Shown here one piece after another: positions 33,612 to 43,651 of a DNA stretch of 64,000 nucleotides. The notes beneath the pieces were generated by a model that worked only from the letters and a program-made list of their open reading frames with translations, was not told the origin of the DNA and did not search any database. Origin of the DNA: Nocardia wallacei (GTDB lineage Bacteria; Actinomycetota; Actinomycetes; Mycobacteriales; Mycobacteriaceae); assembly GCF_014466955.1 (NCBI RefSeq), contig NZ_AP023396.1, forward strand, positions 3,658,001 through 3,722,000. Reading direction: 5' to 3'. Within the stretch, counting starts at the first letter, position 1. Each line of letters starts with the position of its first letter. The position numbers and the translations under genes were made by a program.

Positions 33612-34706
33612 GTGTCCACCCGGACCGCACAGCACCACACCGGAACCGGTGCGCCCCAGCCCCTCCGGCTCGTCACCGCCGACGACCGGACCAGCGCCGA
33701 CACCGCGCTGCGGCACGCCCGCACCGGCAGCACCCTGCTGTGGCGCGGCGACTACCACAACGCCCGCCAGCTCCTGGCGGCCATGCGCCGCCGGCTCGAC
33801 CGCACCCGCCGCACCGGTCCGCCCGCCGATCCGGCGCACGCCTACCACCGCTACCGGCAGGCCCGCGCCTGCCGCGCGCGGCTGCTGTCGTGCCTGGTCG
33901 TCGAGCTCGGGGCCGAGTACACGCTGGATCTGCGCCGCGCCCCGGACGTGCGCGCCGCCTGCGCCGCGGCCTACGGTCCCGCGGACCGGTCACGACTGGT
34001 GCCGCTCACCGAACTGCTCGGCGTCCTCGGCGCCCACCAGTGGCGGCTCAACGGTGTCGAGGTGCCCGCGCTCGGCGCGCGCATCCACCCGCACTACGGT
34101 GTGTTCGCCCCCACCCGCAACGACTACACCGACCTCGTCGCCCGGGCGCCGCTACCCCCGGGCACCGAGTTCGCCCTGGATCTCGGCACCGGAACCGGGG
34201 TTCTCGCCGCGATCCTGGCCCGGCGCGGCGTGGCCCGCGTGCTCGCCACCGACCTGTCGCCCCGGGCGGTCGCCTGTGCCCGCGACAACATGCGGCGGCT
34301 CGGACTCGGCACGGTCGAGATCGGGCACGGCGACCTGTTTCCCGACCTGCGCGCCGACCTGATCGTCTGCAACCCGCCCTGGCTGCCCGGCACGCCGGTC
34401 TCCGCACTCGACCACGGCGTTCACGATCCCGGCAGCGCCATGCTGCACGGTTTCCTCCACGGCCTCACCGACCACCTCACAGCCCGCGGCGAAGGCTGGC
34501 TCGTCCTGTCCGACCTCGCCGTACATCTCGGCCTGCGCGCCCCCGGCGACCTCGCCGCCCGGATCGCCGCGGCGGGCCTGCACGTCATCGACCGCCTCGA
34601 CACCTCGCCCCGCCACCGCCGCGCCGCCGACTCCACCGACCCGCTCCACGCCGCGCGCGCCGCCGAAACCGTCTCCCTGTGGCGTCTGGCTCCGCTACCT
34701 GGCTGA
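33612..34706 (+). CDS. Class I SAM-dependent methyltransferase (HemK/RlmG-like)
   Basis: A 364-residue protein. Residues 1-180 form a separate N-terminal domain; the catalytic part has LDLGTGTGVLAAILA (SAM loop), VLATDLSPRAVACARDN and VCNPPWLPG, the NPPW motif of enzymes that methylate planar nitrogen groups in RNA, DNA or Gln. GTG at 33612 follows GAGGAG. The target is not known. Confidence 0.87.
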   Translation: MSTRTAQHHTGTGAPQPLRLVTADDRTSADTALRHARTGSTLLWRGDYHNARQLLAAMRRRLDRTRRTGPPADPAHAYHRYRQARACRARLLSCLVVELGAEYTLDLRRAPDVRAACAAAYGPADRSRLVPLTELLGVLGAHQWRLNGVEVPALGARIHPHYGVFAPTRNDYTDLVARAPLPPGTEFALDLGTGTGVLAAILARRGVARVLATDLSPRAVACARDNMRRLGLGTVEIGHGDLFPDLRADLIVCNPPWLPGTPVSALDHGVHDPGSAMLHGFLHGLTDHLTARGEGWLVLSDLAVHLGLRAPGDLAARIAAAGLHVIDRLDTSPRHRRAADSTDPLHAARAAETVSLWRLAPLPG

Positions 34707-34733
34707 TCGAGACTCGCTACCTGACCCGGTAGG

Positions 34734-37700
34734 TCAGCGGCCCTGCCACACCGGGTCTCGTTTCTGCGCGAACGCCTGCACGCCCTCGGCCGCGTCCTGC
34801 GACGACAGCGCTGGGCCCGCCAGCTCGCCCTGCCGGGTGAACGCCTCGGCGACCGACCAGTCCGGCGACTCGTCGACGATGCGTTTGCTCGCGGCCACGC
34901 TCAGCGGCGCGTTCACCGCGATCCGCTGCGCCAGCGCCAGCGCCCCCGCGAACGCTCCGCCCGGCTCGGTCAGCTGGTTGACCAGGCCCAGCTCGGCGGC
35001 GCGGGCCGCGGTGATCGGGTCCCCGGTCAGCGCCAGCTCCAGCGCGATCGCGCGCGGCAGCCGCTGCGCCAGCCGCAGCACCCCGCCGCCGACCGCGACC
35101 AGCCCGCGCTTGACCTCCGGGATCCCGAACGTCGAATCCGCCGCGGCCACCACCAGATCCGCCGACAGCGCCAGCTCACAGCCACCGGCCAGCGCCGGGC
35201 CCTCCACCGCGGCGATCAACGGTTTGCGGGGCGGTTTCGCGGTGATGCCCAGCGGGCCGCGGCCCTCGGTCATCGGCAGCTCACCGCGGGCGGCGGCCTT
35301 GAGATCCATGCCGGCACTGAAATATCCGCCCGCGCCGGTGAGGATCGCGACCCGCGCGGCCGGATCGGCGTCGAAGGCGTCCAGCGCCCGTTCGAGACCC
35401 ACCGCCGCCGCGTGGTTGATCGCGTTGCGGACCTCGGGCCGGTTCACCGTGATGATCGTGACCGGCCCGCGCCGTTCCACCAGCACCGGCGGCGCCGGTG
35501 GGGCGGGTAGCGGCACCCGGTCGCGGCCCTCGACCCGGATCCGCCCGCCGCTGACCGTCACCGGCAGCCCGAGCAGATCACCGCCGAGCAGCTCCTCGCG
35601 CAGCCCGGAGTCCGCGCAGCGCATCAGGATGCGGGCGCCGTCGGCGGCGATCAGGCTCAGCACCGCCGGTTCGGGATCACCGGTGCGGGTGAACGGCACC
35701 GTGTACGCCTCGATCACCGCCGGGCCCTCGTGCCGGTCCCGGGCCGGGCGCGGCGGCGGGGAATCGATCAGCGGCCGCAGATGCCGGTATTCGGCGCGGG
35801 GCGGGCGCGCCGAGTACACGCCCAGCGCGTGCTTGGTGACATACCAGCCCAGCGACGTCGCCAGCCCGTAGCTGTCCGGTTCCGCGCGCAGCCGCGGCAC
35901 CAGCGACGCCACCGCGTGCCCGCCGTAGTTGTTGCCCGGACCGCCGCCGAAGGTCAGCCCGCCGGTCACCGACGGCGTGCGCGCCGGGTCGTCGAGCGGC
36001 AACCCCAGCTCGCGCGCCGCGATCTGCACCGCCACCGGGAAACACGCGTACAGGTCGACATGTGCCAGGTCCGCCGCGCCGATCCCGGCATGGTCGAGCG
36101 CGGCCGCGCCCAGCGCCCGGATCGCCGGTGACGCCGCCAGCTCCGCGCGCTCGCTGGTGAACCACTCGTCGTGCCCGGACGCGCCGGCGTGCAGGAACAC
36201 CCACTTGTCCTGCGCGATCCCCGCGGCCTGCGCGGCGGCGGCGCTGCACACGATGATGCCGCTGGCCATGTCCACGGTCAGATTGGCGCATTCCAGTTTG
36301 GTGTAGGGAGTCGACACCATCCGGTTGTCCGCCGAGACCGCCGCGATCTGCTCGGCGCTGAATTCCTGGCGCTGCCAAGCGAATTCGTTGCCCGCCGCGA
36401 CCGCCGAGAGCCGCGACCACAACTGGGCGACCGCCTCGGCGTGCTCCTGCGGGCCACGGCCCAGGCGATGGCGGTTCGCCGACTCCAGCAGCGCGTACAT
36501 GTTGATCGGCGCGATCAGCCCCGCCGCGGTCTCGGCGGCGTTGTTGGCGGCCTTGTCGATGCCCACCGTCCGCGTCGGCGCCACCCCCGCGTCCTGCTGC
36601 GGCCACCCCGGGTCCACTCCCGCCCGCTGCGCGGCGGCCTGCGTGGCGCCCGCCTCCGCGCCGGTGACCAGCACGATCTCGTAGTCGCCGGCGGCCACCG
36701 CCGCGGCGGCCTCGTTGATCGCCAGCTGCCCGCCGTCCCCGCCGAACGCACTGGTCTGCACCGTGTCCACACCGGCCGCGCCGACCCGCTCGGCGACCAC
36801 CGCGCCCAGATCCCGGTACTGCCACGACGTGCACGCCACCGCGAACACCGCCTGCGCGCCGCGCAGCAACGCCTCCCCGGGGCCCGCGTCCTGTGCCGCG
36901 CGGCGCAGCGCCGCCACCGCCAGCCCCGCCGGATCACCGAAGGCCGGGTCCGGGGTGCGCTGCACCACCTGCCCGACACCGACCAGCACCGGTGTCTGCG
37001 GCGCCAGCTCCACCCCGGACGCGGTGTGCAGCACCGGGTGACGGGCCGGGCCGGTGCGCAGCGGGCCCGCCGCGGCCAGGGCGGCCGGCAGTCGCGCCAG
37101 CGACTCGCGCATCGCGTCGCCGAGACTGCGGGCGACCGACCCGCCCAGCGGGCCCTCGATCGGCGGCCCGGCCACCCCGGCATCGAAATGCACCGTCGAC
37201 CGCGACCCCGTGCCCGATACGCTGATCCAATACCCGATGCGCACATGCTGGGGCGCCTCGCCCCGCAGCTCGAACCCCGAGGCGCTCACCGCGGCCACCG
37301 TCCACCCGATCTGCGCGGGCAACCCCATCACCAGCGCCTGCTGGGTGAAGCTCAGGCCCTCCCGCACCGGTCCCGGCGCGCCGTCGCGCCACCCGGTGTG
37401 CAGGGTGAACCAGTCACCGAGCCGGTTCAGATCCGACAGATACGCGACCACCGTGTCGCGTGGCGCCTCGATCTCCTGGAAGGCGTGCGCGGTCCGGGTG
37501 AACTCCGCCAGTCCCGGTGGCGCCAGGCGTTCCTCCCCGGCCACCGCCTCGGCCCGGGGCGCGTCGCCGCGGCCGCGTAATCCGGCGACCAGCTCCCGCG
37601 CCAGGCGCGGATCGCGGCGTATCGCGCCCAGCAGGGCACCGCCCGCCCGGAGCTGCGTGCGCACCGCACGAATCCGATCGCGTCCAGGCACAGGTGCCAC
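34734..37700 (-). CDS. Triple fusion: SRPBCC + thiolase-like (TLP1 type) + enoyl-CoA hydratase/crotonase
   Basis: A single 988-codon frame with no break. Residues about 60-210: SRPBCC/START-like lipid-binding fold (AFQEIEAPRDTVVAYLSDLNR start). About 235-720: thiolase fold with TLP1-like extra C-terminal domain; the usual nucleophile Cys is absent (TSAFGGDGGQ), while the His step GNNYGGHAVA remains. About 735-988: crotonase with oxyanion loop YFSAGMDLKAAA, GGCELALS and IPEVKRGL (both catalytic Glu positions). GTG at 37700 follows GAGGAGG. Likely a lipid/CoA-ester enzyme that hands a bound substrate between domains (inference). Confidence 0.88.
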   Translation of the reverse strand: MAPVPGRDRIRAVRTQLRAGGALLGAIRRDPRLARELVAGLRGRGDAPRAEAVAGEERLAPPGLAEFTRTAHAFQEIEAPRDTVVAYLSDLNRLGDWFTLHTGWRDGAPGPVREGLSFTQQALVMGLPAQIGWTVAAVSASGFELRGEAPQHVRIGYWISVSGTGSRSTVHFDAGVAGPPIEGPLGGSVARSLGDAMRESLARLPAALAAAGPLRTGPARHPVLHTASGVELAPQTPVLVGVGQVVQRTPDPAFGDPAGLAVAALRRAAQDAGPGEALLRGAQAVFAVACTSWQYRDLGAVVAERVGAAGVDTVQTSAFGGDGGQLAINEAAAAVAAGDYEIVLVTGAEAGATQAAAQRAGVDPGWPQQDAGVAPTRTVGIDKAANNAAETAAGLIAPINMYALLESANRHRLGRGPQEHAEAVAQLWSRLSAVAAGNEFAWQRQEFSAEQIAAVSADNRMVSTPYTKLECANLTVDMASGIIVCSAAAAQAAGIAQDKWVFLHAGASGHDEWFTSERAELAASPAIRALGAAALDHAGIGAADLAHVDLYACFPVAVQIAARELGLPLDDPARTPSVTGGLTFGGGPGNNYGGHAVASLVPRLRAEPDSYGLATSLGWYVTKHALGVYSARPPRAEYRHLRPLIDSPPPRPARDRHEGPAVIEAYTVPFTRTGDPEPAVLSLIAADGARILMRCADSGLREELLGGDLLGLPVTVSGGRIRVEGRDRVPLPAPPAPPVLVERRGPVTIITVNRPEVRNAINHAAAVGLERALDAFDADPAARVAILTGAGGYFSAGMDLKAAARGELPMTEGRGPLGITAKPPRKPLIAAVEGPALAGGCELALSADLVVAAADSTFGIPEVKRGLVAVGGGVLRLAQRLPRAIALELALTGDPITAARAAELGLVNQLTEPGGAFAGALALAQRIAVNAPLSVAASKRIVDESPDWSVAEAFTRQGELAGPALSSQDAAEGVQAFAQKRDPVWQGR

Positions 37701-37729
37701 CGTCCAACCTCCTCGTCGAGCCTGAGACC

Positions 37730-37758
37730 ATTAATGACCATTTGTCTCGCCGAGTCAA
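37730..37758 (-). promoter_or_regulatory. Promoter and possible operator of the fusion gene
   Basis: On the minus strand TTGACT (37758-37753), 17 bp, ATTAAT (37735-37730). The AT-rich -10 zone contains ATGGTC twice, split by ATTA, and the palindrome CATTAATG, which could bind a TetR-type regulator. Confidence 0.5.
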
Positions 37759-37790
37759 AGCCCGGGCGGGGGCCCGGCGGCGGGCCGGTC

Positions 37791-39029
37791 TCAGAGGCGG
37801 ATGCCCAGCAGCGCGTCCACCGCCGCGGCCACCAGTCCCGGCGCCGCGGCGTCCGGGCCGTCGTAGTCCAGGGCCTGCCGCGCCCAGCTGTCCACCGCCG
37901 CAAGCGCTTTCGGCGTGTCGAGATCGTCGGCCAGATGCTGCCGCAGCCGCGCCACGGTGTCCTGCGCGGCCGGGCCCGACGCCAGCGCCGCCGCGCGCTG
38001 CCAGCGATCCAGCCGTGCCAGCGCCTCGGCCAGCACCTGATCGTTCCACTCCCGGTCCTGCCGGTAGTGCCCGGCGAACAGGCCCAGCCGGATCGCCGCC
38101 GGATCCACCCCCGCGCGCCGCAGCCGCGACACGAACACCAGATTGCCGCGCGACTTCGACATCTTCTCCCCGTCCAGCGCGATCAGCCCCGCGTGCACGT
38201 AGTGGCGGGCGAAGCGCCGCCCCGCCACCAGCGCCTCGGCGTGCGCGGCCGAGTACTCGTGATGCGGATACATCAGATCGCTGCCGCCGCCCTGAATGTC
38301 GAACTCCGCGCCGATCCGGTTCAACGCGATCGCCGCGCACTCGATGTGCCAGCCCGGCCGCCCCGCGCCGAACGGCGCCGGCCACGACGGCTCACCCGGG
38401 CGCGCCACCCGCCACAACAGGGCATCGATCGGATCGCGCTTGCCCGGGCGCGCCGGATCACCGCCGCGCTCGGCGAACAATCGCTCCATCGTCGGGCGGT
38501 CGTAGCCCGACTCGTACCCGAACTGCTCGGTCGCGTCGTGCCGGAAATACACATCCGGATACTCGGCATCCTCGACCACATACGCCGCCCCCGACGCCAG
38601 CAGCTTGTCCACCAGCTCCACGACCTCGCCGATCGACTCCACCGCGCCGATGTAGTCGCGCGGCGGCACCACCCGCAACGCCGCCATGTCCTCGCGGAAC
38701 AACGCGATCTCACGCCCGCCCAGCTCCCGCCAGTCCACCCCGTCACGCTCGGCGCGCTCGAACAGCGGATCGTCGACATCGGTGACGTTCTGCACGTAAT
38801 GCACCCGATGCCCGCTATCGCGCAGCACCCGATGCACCAGATCGAACGTCAGATAGGTCGCGGCGTGACCGAGATGGGTCGCGTCGTAGGGCGTGATGCC
38901 GCAGACGTACATGGTGGCGGTCGCGCCCGGCGTCACCGGGCGCACCTGCCGATCGGCGGTGTCGAACAACCGCAACGGCGGTCCGGATCCGGGAACGGCG
39001 GGCACATCGACATCGGACCAGGACTGCAT
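37791..39029 (-). CDS. mshC: Cysteine:GlcN-Ins ligase, mycothiol biosynthesis
   Basis: A 412-residue MshC: joins Cys to GlcN-inositol with ATP, the step before the final acetylation of mycothiol. It is related to cysteinyl-tRNA synthetase: [20 protein letters not shown] holds the zinc Cys and the HIGH-type [13 protein letters not shown] another zinc ligand region, and EKMSKSRGN the KMSKS loop. It lacks the tRNA-binding C-terminus. Leaderless ATG at 39029 with TACTCT 6 nt upstream. Neighbours upstream match the mycobacterial mshC locus. Confidence 0.96.
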   Translation of the reverse strand: MQSWSDVDVPAVPGSGPPLRLFDTADRQVRPVTPGATATMYVCGITPYDATHLGHAATYLTFDLVHRVLRDSGHRVHYVQNVTDVDDPLFERAERDGVDWRELGGREIALFREDMAALRVVPPRDYIGAVESIGEVVELVDKLLASGAAYVVEDAEYPDVYFRHDATEQFGYESGYDRPTMERLFAERGGDPARPGKRDPIDALLWRVARPGEPSWPAPFGAGRPGWHIECAAIALNRIGAEFDIQGGGSDLMYPHHEYSAAHAEALVAGRRFARHYVHAGLIALDGEKMSKSRGNLVFVSRLRRAGVDPAAIRLGLFAGHYRQDREWNDQVLAEALARLDRWQRAAALASGPAAQDTVARLRQHLADDLDTPKALAAVDSWARQALDYDGPDAAAPGLVAAAVDALLGIRL

Positions 39030-39178
39030 GATTCGAGAGTAAAGGTGCCCGCGGCGCGCCCCGGCGGCGACCCCGCGCCCCGGCGGCCCGCGACACCCCC
39101 GCACACCCGGCACGACCTGCGCCGACACAGCGGCTGCGGAAAGTCAACGGTTGCAATGAGGCAGCGTGGAACGCGCGC

Positions 39179-40039
39179 TCAGAACGCCGGCCACGGAATC
39201 GGGCGCGCGCTGACCGGCAACGGCATCACCGGATCGCTCAGCAACCGCCGCCCGCGCGCGGCCAGCGCGTCGATCTCCGCGTCGGTCAGATGCGCCGACA
39301 ACTCATCGCCCAGCTCGCCCGGCAGCGCCTCGACCAGCGTGCCGATATCGTCGAGCAGCTCCGCGTCCACCGGCTCGCCCGCCCACCCCCACAGCACCGT
39401 GCGCAACTTCGGCTCCGCGTGCAGGCAGATCCCGTGATCGACCCCGTACACGCCGCCGTCGACCCCCTCGAGGGCATGGCCGCCCTTGCGGTCGGCGTTG
39501 TTGAGCAGCACATCCAGCACCGCCATCCGCCGCAGCCGCGGATCGTCGGCATGCACCAGCGACACCTCCTCGCCGGTGCCGTCCACCGCGCGCAACACCT
39601 CCCGGAACCCCGCCGGCACCGCGCCCGGCGGCACCAGATCCACCAGATCCGGCCGCCCCGACCCGCCGTGCTGGGTATCGACCGACTCCACCCAGCGCTG
39701 CACCATGCCCGGACCCAGCGGACCCTCCCGCAGGATCGTCTCCGGAATCACCCCCCAGCCCAGCGCCTGCGACACCCGATACGACGCCACCTCGCGCCCG
39801 GCCAGCGTGCCGTCGGGGAAATCCCACAGCGGCCGCTCCCCGCGCACCGGCTTGTACACCACGCGCAACGACGCATCGACTGCCGCGAGATGCTCCGAGG
39901 CCGTGCGCCCGTCGGTGCGCACCGAGCCGTCGGCGCCGATCTCGCACACCAGGGTGAGATTGCTGGCGGTGCTCACCCGCCCCAGTACCGACAGCTCGCC
40001 GGTGTGGAACGGATCGCCGGCGCCGCCGTCGGTACCCAC
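39179..40039 (-). CDS. SCO1664-type kinase-fold protein (Rv2133c-like)
   Basis: A 286-residue protein with a PI3/4-kinase-like core: VVYKPVRGERPLWDFP (nucleotide-binding Lys), VLDVLLNNADRKGGHAL (catalytic-loop-like NNADRKGGH) and YGVDHGICLH (metal-binding DHG). It is conserved next to mshC in actinobacteria. Substrate unknown. GTG at 40039 follows GGAGG and lies 4 nt after the DUF3090 stop. Confidence 0.82.
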   Translation of the reverse strand: MGTDGGAGDPFHTGELSVLGRVSTASNLTLVCEIGADGSVRTDGRTASEHLAAVDASLRVVYKPVRGERPLWDFPDGTLAGREVASYRVSQALGWGVIPETILREGPLGPGMVQRWVESVDTQHGGSGRPDLVDLVPPGAVPAGFREVLRAVDGTGEEVSLVHADDPRLRRMAVLDVLLNNADRKGGHALEGVDGGVYGVDHGICLHAEPKLRTVLWGWAGEPVDAELLDDIGTLVEALPGELGDELSAHLTDAEIDALAARGRRLLSDPVMPLPVSARPIPWPAF

Positions 40040-40043
40040 CGCC

Positions 40044-40628
40044 TCATTCCTCCAGATCCGCCGCGCCGAAGATGTCGCCGCGCTTGTAACCGTTGGTGCG
40101 CACGCACATGTGCCCCTTGGTCGACAGCGGCTCCCCGCACAGCGGGCACGGCGGGCGGCCCGCGGCGATCACCTTCGTCGACCGCAACGCGAATTCCCGT
40201 GCCTGGGAAGGGGTGAGGAACACCCGGACCGCGTCCGGGCCCTCCTCGGTGTCGTCGAGCACCACCGACTCGTCCACCTCGGTCTCGGTGATCGCCAGCA
40301 ATTCCACCACCACCGCGCCCGCGTCGGCGTCCCAGCCCAGACCCATCGTGCCGACCCGGAACTCGGCGTCCAGCGGCATCTGCAGCGGGTCGGTGTCGCT
40401 GACCTCGGCCGCCTGCGGCGGCACCTCGGCGCCGAACCGGCGCGCCACCTCGTCCAGCAACAGCCCCATCCGATCGGCGAGCACCTTGACCTGCTGCTTC
40501 TCCAGCAGCACGCTCACCACCCGAGGCTCCTCCACGGCTTGCAGATAGAAGGAGCGATCGCCTGGCTCACCGACTGTTCCGGCCACGAAACGATCGGGGG
40601 TGCGAAACACATGGATTGCTCGGGCCAT
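40044..40628 (-). CDS. DUF3090 family protein (Rv2134c-like)
   Basis: A 194-residue protein with the C-terminal zinc site CPLCGEPLSTKGHMC. It opens MARAIHVFRTPDRFVAGTVG as usual in the family. AGGAGG lies 5 nt before the ATG at 40628. It stands between the phosphatase and kinase-fold genes and is likely co-transcribed with them; function unknown. Confidence 0.88.
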   Translation of the reverse strand: MARAIHVFRTPDRFVAGTVGEPGDRSFYLQAVEEPRVVSVLLEKQQVKVLADRMGLLLDEVARRFGAEVPPQAAEVSDTDPLQMPLDAEFRVGTMGLGWDADAGAVVVELLAITETEVDESVVLDDTEEGPDAVRVFLTPSQAREFALRSTKVIAAGRPPCPLCGEPLSTKGHMCVRTNGYKRGDIFGAADLEE

Positions 40629-40652
40629 CTGCACCTCCTGAAACCGACTGCA

Positions 40653-41414
40653 CTACTCACTACGAGAATCGGGGGCTCCCGCATTCCCATTATCCGTACT
40701 CGCCGCGGTCGTGCCCGTCGCGTCGACGGGCCCGACCTCGCCGCCGGGCACCGGACCCGCCCGCTCACTCGCTCGTTGCTCCACCGTTGCCGCCAGCGCC
40801 GACAGGTCGGCGCCGGTGTCGTTGACCCGCCACACGTAGGGCGCGGCGGGCGAATAGCGCACCACGCTCAGCGACGCCGGTTCGACCACGATGCGCTGGA
40901 ACCCGTCCAGATGGATCCCGAACGCGTCGGCCAGCACCGACTTGATCACGTCGCCGTGCGTGCACGCCACCCACAGCACGTCGCGCCCGTGTTGCTCGGC
41001 GAGGGCGCGGTCGTGCTCGCGAACGGCGGCCACGGCACGATACTGCACCTGCGCCAGCCCCTCCCCGGCGGGGAACACCGCGCCCGAGGCATGCCGCTGC
41101 ACCACCTGCCACAGCGGCTCGGTCACCAGTTCGGCGATCCTGCGGCCGGTCCACTCGCCGTAATCGACCTCGAGCAGCCGCGGCTCGGGCACCGGTTCCA
41201 CGCCCAGCTTGTCCGCCAGCGGCGCCACCGTCCGCTCACAGCGCAACAACGGCGAATGCACCACCCGCGCGATCGGCAACGCCGCCAGCCGCTGCGCCAC
41301 CGCCTGGGCCTGCTCGCGGCCCCGGTCGGTGAGATCGACCCCCGCACTGCGACCGGCCAGGGTCGCGGCCGTATTCGACGTCGACACGCCGTGCCGCAGC
41401 AGGATCACCGTCAT
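40653..41414 (-). CDS. Histidine phosphatase superfamily protein (MSMEG_4193/Rv2135c-like)
   Basis: A 253-residue phosphatase: LLRHGVSTSN (catalytic His), RCERTVAPLA, LEVDYGEWTGR and CTHGD (second His). It has a hydrophilic Ala/Gly-rich tail. The start is leaderless (TAGGCT, 7 nt to the ATG at 41414). It is first in the operon running to DUF3090 and the SCO1664-like gene. Substrate unknown. Confidence 0.9.
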   Translation of the reverse strand: MTVILLRHGVSTSNTAATLAGRSAGVDLTDRGREQAQAVAQRLAALPIARVVHSPLLRCERTVAPLADKLGVEPVPEPRLLEVDYGEWTGRRIAELVTEPLWQVVQRHASGAVFPAGEGLAQVQYRAVAAVREHDRALAEQHGRDVLWVACTHGDVIKSVLADAFGIHLDGFQRIVVEPASLSVVRYSPAAPYVWRVNDTGADLSALAATVEQRASERAGPVPGGEVGPVDATGTTAASTDNGNAGAPDSRSE

Positions 41415-41466
41415 GCACGCCAGCCTAACGGTGCGCGCGGGCGGGCCGCGCCCGCTGAACGGGCGA

Positions 41467-42414
41467 TCACGTCGCCGACACCACGCCCCCGGCCAGCAGG
41501 CCCAGCAGCACCAGCCCCAGCACGATCCGGTAGCCGACGAACCAGTTCAGCGAATGCCGGGCCACGAACTTCAGCAGCCACGCCACCGACGCGTACCCCA
41601 GCACGAACGACACCACCGTCGCCACCAGCAGCTGCGGCCCCGACGCGGTCAGACCCTCCCCGGCCGGTTCGAACGCGTCGGGCAGGCTGAACAGCCCCGA
41701 CGCCACCACCGCCGGAATCGCCAGCAGGAACGAGAACCGCACCGCCGCCTCCCGGGTCAGGCCGATGAACAGGCCCGCCGACGACGTCGCCCCCGACCGC
41801 GACACCCCCGGGATCAGCGCCAGGCACTGCGCGAACCCCATCACCAGCCCGTCGCGGGTGATGAGCTGCTCGAGCGGGCGGCGCTGGCTGCTGTAGTACT
41901 CCGCGGCCGCGATCACCAGCGCGAACACGATCAGCATCGTCGAGATCAGCCACAGGTTGCGCGCGCCGGTGCGGATCGCGTCCTTGCACACGAAACCCAG
42001 CACCCCGATCGGGATCGTCGCGATGATCACATACCAGCCGATGCGGTAGTCCAGCTCGCGCTGCGCGTCCGCGTCGAGCACCGGCGCCGGCGGCGGGCCC
42101 CCCGCGTAGACCGGCAGCTGCGCGGTGACCTGCTCGGACAGCGGCACCCGCCGCGCGGCGCGCCCGCTCACCCGCAGAGAGATCGTGCCGAACCAGGCAC
42201 ACAGGATGCGCCAGATGTCCTTGGCGAAATACACCAGCACCGCGGCCTCGGTGCCCAGCTGGGTCACCGCGGTGAACGACGCGCCCGCGTCGTCGCCGAA
42301 GAACACCCCCGACACGATGCGCATATGCGCCGACGAGGAGATCGGCAGGAACTCCGTCAGCCCCTGCACCGCGCCCAGTATCAGCGCCTGCACCCACGTC
42401 ATCGACGCGCCCAC
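41467..42414 (-). CDS. uppP: Undecaprenyl-diphosphatase
   Basis: A 315-residue membrane phosphatase with the UppP/BacA blocks [13 protein letters not shown] and [14 protein letters not shown], and about eight membrane segments. It recycles C55- (or C50-) isoprenyl diphosphate for cell-wall assembly; overproduction in other bacteria gives bacitracin resistance. GTG at 42414 is used since GGAGG lies 4 nt upstream; ATG at 42402 is the alternative. It matches Rv2136c in position. Confidence 0.94.
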   Translation of the reverse strand: MGASMTWVQALILGAVQGLTEFLPISSSAHMRIVSGVFFGDDAGASFTAVTQLGTEAAVLVYFAKDIWRILCAWFGTISLRVSGRAARRVPLSEQVTAQLPVYAGGPPPAPVLDADAQRELDYRIGWYVIIATIPIGVLGFVCKDAIRTGARNLWLISTMLIVFALVIAAAEYYSSQRRPLEQLITRDGLVMGFAQCLALIPGVSRSGATSSAGLFIGLTREAAVRFSFLLAIPAVVASGLFSLPDAFEPAGEGLTASGPQLLVATVVSFVLGYASVAWLLKFVARHSLNWFVGYRIVLGLVLLGLLAGGVVSAT

Positions 42415-42615
42415 GCCACCTCCATCACGACCGGATCCGTTGCCGCCGGGCGTGATCGGTGCCCGGCGAAGTCCGGCAGCGACCCTACCCCGCGACCGCC
42501 CCGCTGTCCGAGCTGGTGTCGTGCGCGCTGCTCGCGGCGGGTGCACCCGGATCGGCGCGGCGGTTCGGGGTGCCGTACCCGGACTCGAAGCGGTTGGGGC
42601 CCTAGGCTCTTGCGT

Positions 42616-42639
42616 GTGACGGAAGCACGGGCACTGTGA
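42616..42639 (+). CDS. Leaderless 7-residue leader ORF coupled to the aldo/keto reductase
   Basis: GTG at 42616, 7 nt after TAGGCT (42603-42608), encodes MTEARAL; its TGA shares a base with the next ATG (TGATG). Ribosomes starting on the leaderless 5' end would be delivered to the reductase gene. Confidence 0.45.
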   Translation: MTEARAL

Positions 42640-43601
42640 TGGAACAGCGGGCGGTGGGGCGCAGCGGCTTACGGGTCTCCCGGATGGGACTGGCCACGCA
42701 CACCTGGGGCAAGGAAACCGACGCCGACGAGGCAGCGGTACAGCTGGTGGCGTTCGCCGAGGCCGGCGGCACCCTCGTCGACACCTCACCGGCCTACCAC
42801 GGCGGCGGCGCGCAGCGCATCCTCGGCGGGCTCGTCGGCGAACTCGTGCCGCGCGACGACCTGGTGTTGAGCGGCTGCGCCGGACTGGCCGCGGTCACCG
42901 GCGCCACCGACCCCGCCGGCGCACCGGCCACCGAGCTGCGCTGGACCGTCGACGCGTCGCGGCGCACCCTGATGCGCCAGCTCGACCGCACCCTCACCGA
43001 ACTCGGCACCGACTACCTCGACCTGTGGAGCGTCGCGGCCTGGGACCCGCGCACCCCGCTCGAGGAGATCGCCGCCACCGTCGAATACGCGGTGCGCTCC
43101 GGGCGGGTCCGCTACGCCGGAGTGCGCGGGCACAACGCCTGGCAACTGGCCACCCTCGCCGCGGCGGCGCCGATCACCGCCGCGCAACTGCCCTACTCGC
43201 TGCTCGCGCGCGGCCTCGAAGCCGACGTGGTGCCCGCCGCCACCCACCACGGCATCGGGCTGATCGCGTCCGCGCCGCTGGCCGGGGGCATCCTCACCGG
43301 CAAATATCGCGACGGCGTGCCCGCCGACTCGCGCGGCGCCGACGAGGACACCGCCGCGGAGATCCGCGACCGCCTCGACGACCACGCCGCCCGCGTCGTC
43401 GACGCCCTCGTCACCGCCGGCGACGGCCTGGGCACCTCGCCGCTGGCGGTGGCGCTGGCGTGGATCCGCGACCGGCCCGGCGTCGCCAGCATGGTCGTCG
43501 GTGCCCGCGACATCGCCCAGCTCACCGGCATCCTCGCCGCCGAGACCCTGGAACTGCCGCGCGCCATCGCCGCGGCCCTCGACGACGTCAGCAGCGGCTG
43601 A
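42639..43601 (+). CDS. Aldo/keto reductase-fold protein with two catalytic residues missing
   Basis: A 320-residue AKR-fold protein. Asp and Tyr of the tetrad are kept ([11 protein letters not shown]), but the Lys site reads LSGCAG (Lys to Cys) and the His site reads LWSVAAWDP (His to Ala). The cofactor end ([10 protein letters not shown]) is retained, so NAD(P)H may still bind. It might be a binding protein or use different chemistry. ATG at 42639 (GTG at 42636 possible). Confidence 0.86.
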   Translation: MEQRAVGRSGLRVSRMGLATHTWGKETDADEAAVQLVAFAEAGGTLVDTSPAYHGGGAQRILGGLVGELVPRDDLVLSGCAGLAAVTGATDPAGAPATELRWTVDASRRTLMRQLDRTLTELGTDYLDLWSVAAWDPRTPLEEIAATVEYAVRSGRVRYAGVRGHNAWQLATLAAAAPITAAQLPYSLLARGLEADVVPAATHHGIGLIASAPLAGGILTGKYRDGVPADSRGADEDTAAEIRDRLDDHAARVVDALVTAGDGLGTSPLAVALAWIRDRPGVASMVVGARDIAQLTGILAAETLELPRAIAAALDDVSSG

Positions 43602-43635
43602 GCGGCGGCCCGATCACACCCGCCGCCGGGCACCT

Positions 43636-43651
43636 CTTAGGCTTGCCTGCA
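43636..43651 (+). promoter_or_regulatory. Leaderless promoter with iron-box-like palindrome at hmuT
   Basis: TAGGCT (43638-43643) lies 7 nt before the hmuT ATG. It is part of TTAGGCTTGCCTGCA, with the palindrome AGGC-TT-GCCT, similar to half of the DtxR/IdeR iron box (TTAGG...CCTAA). Iron control fits the gene but the match is partial. Confidence 0.4.
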
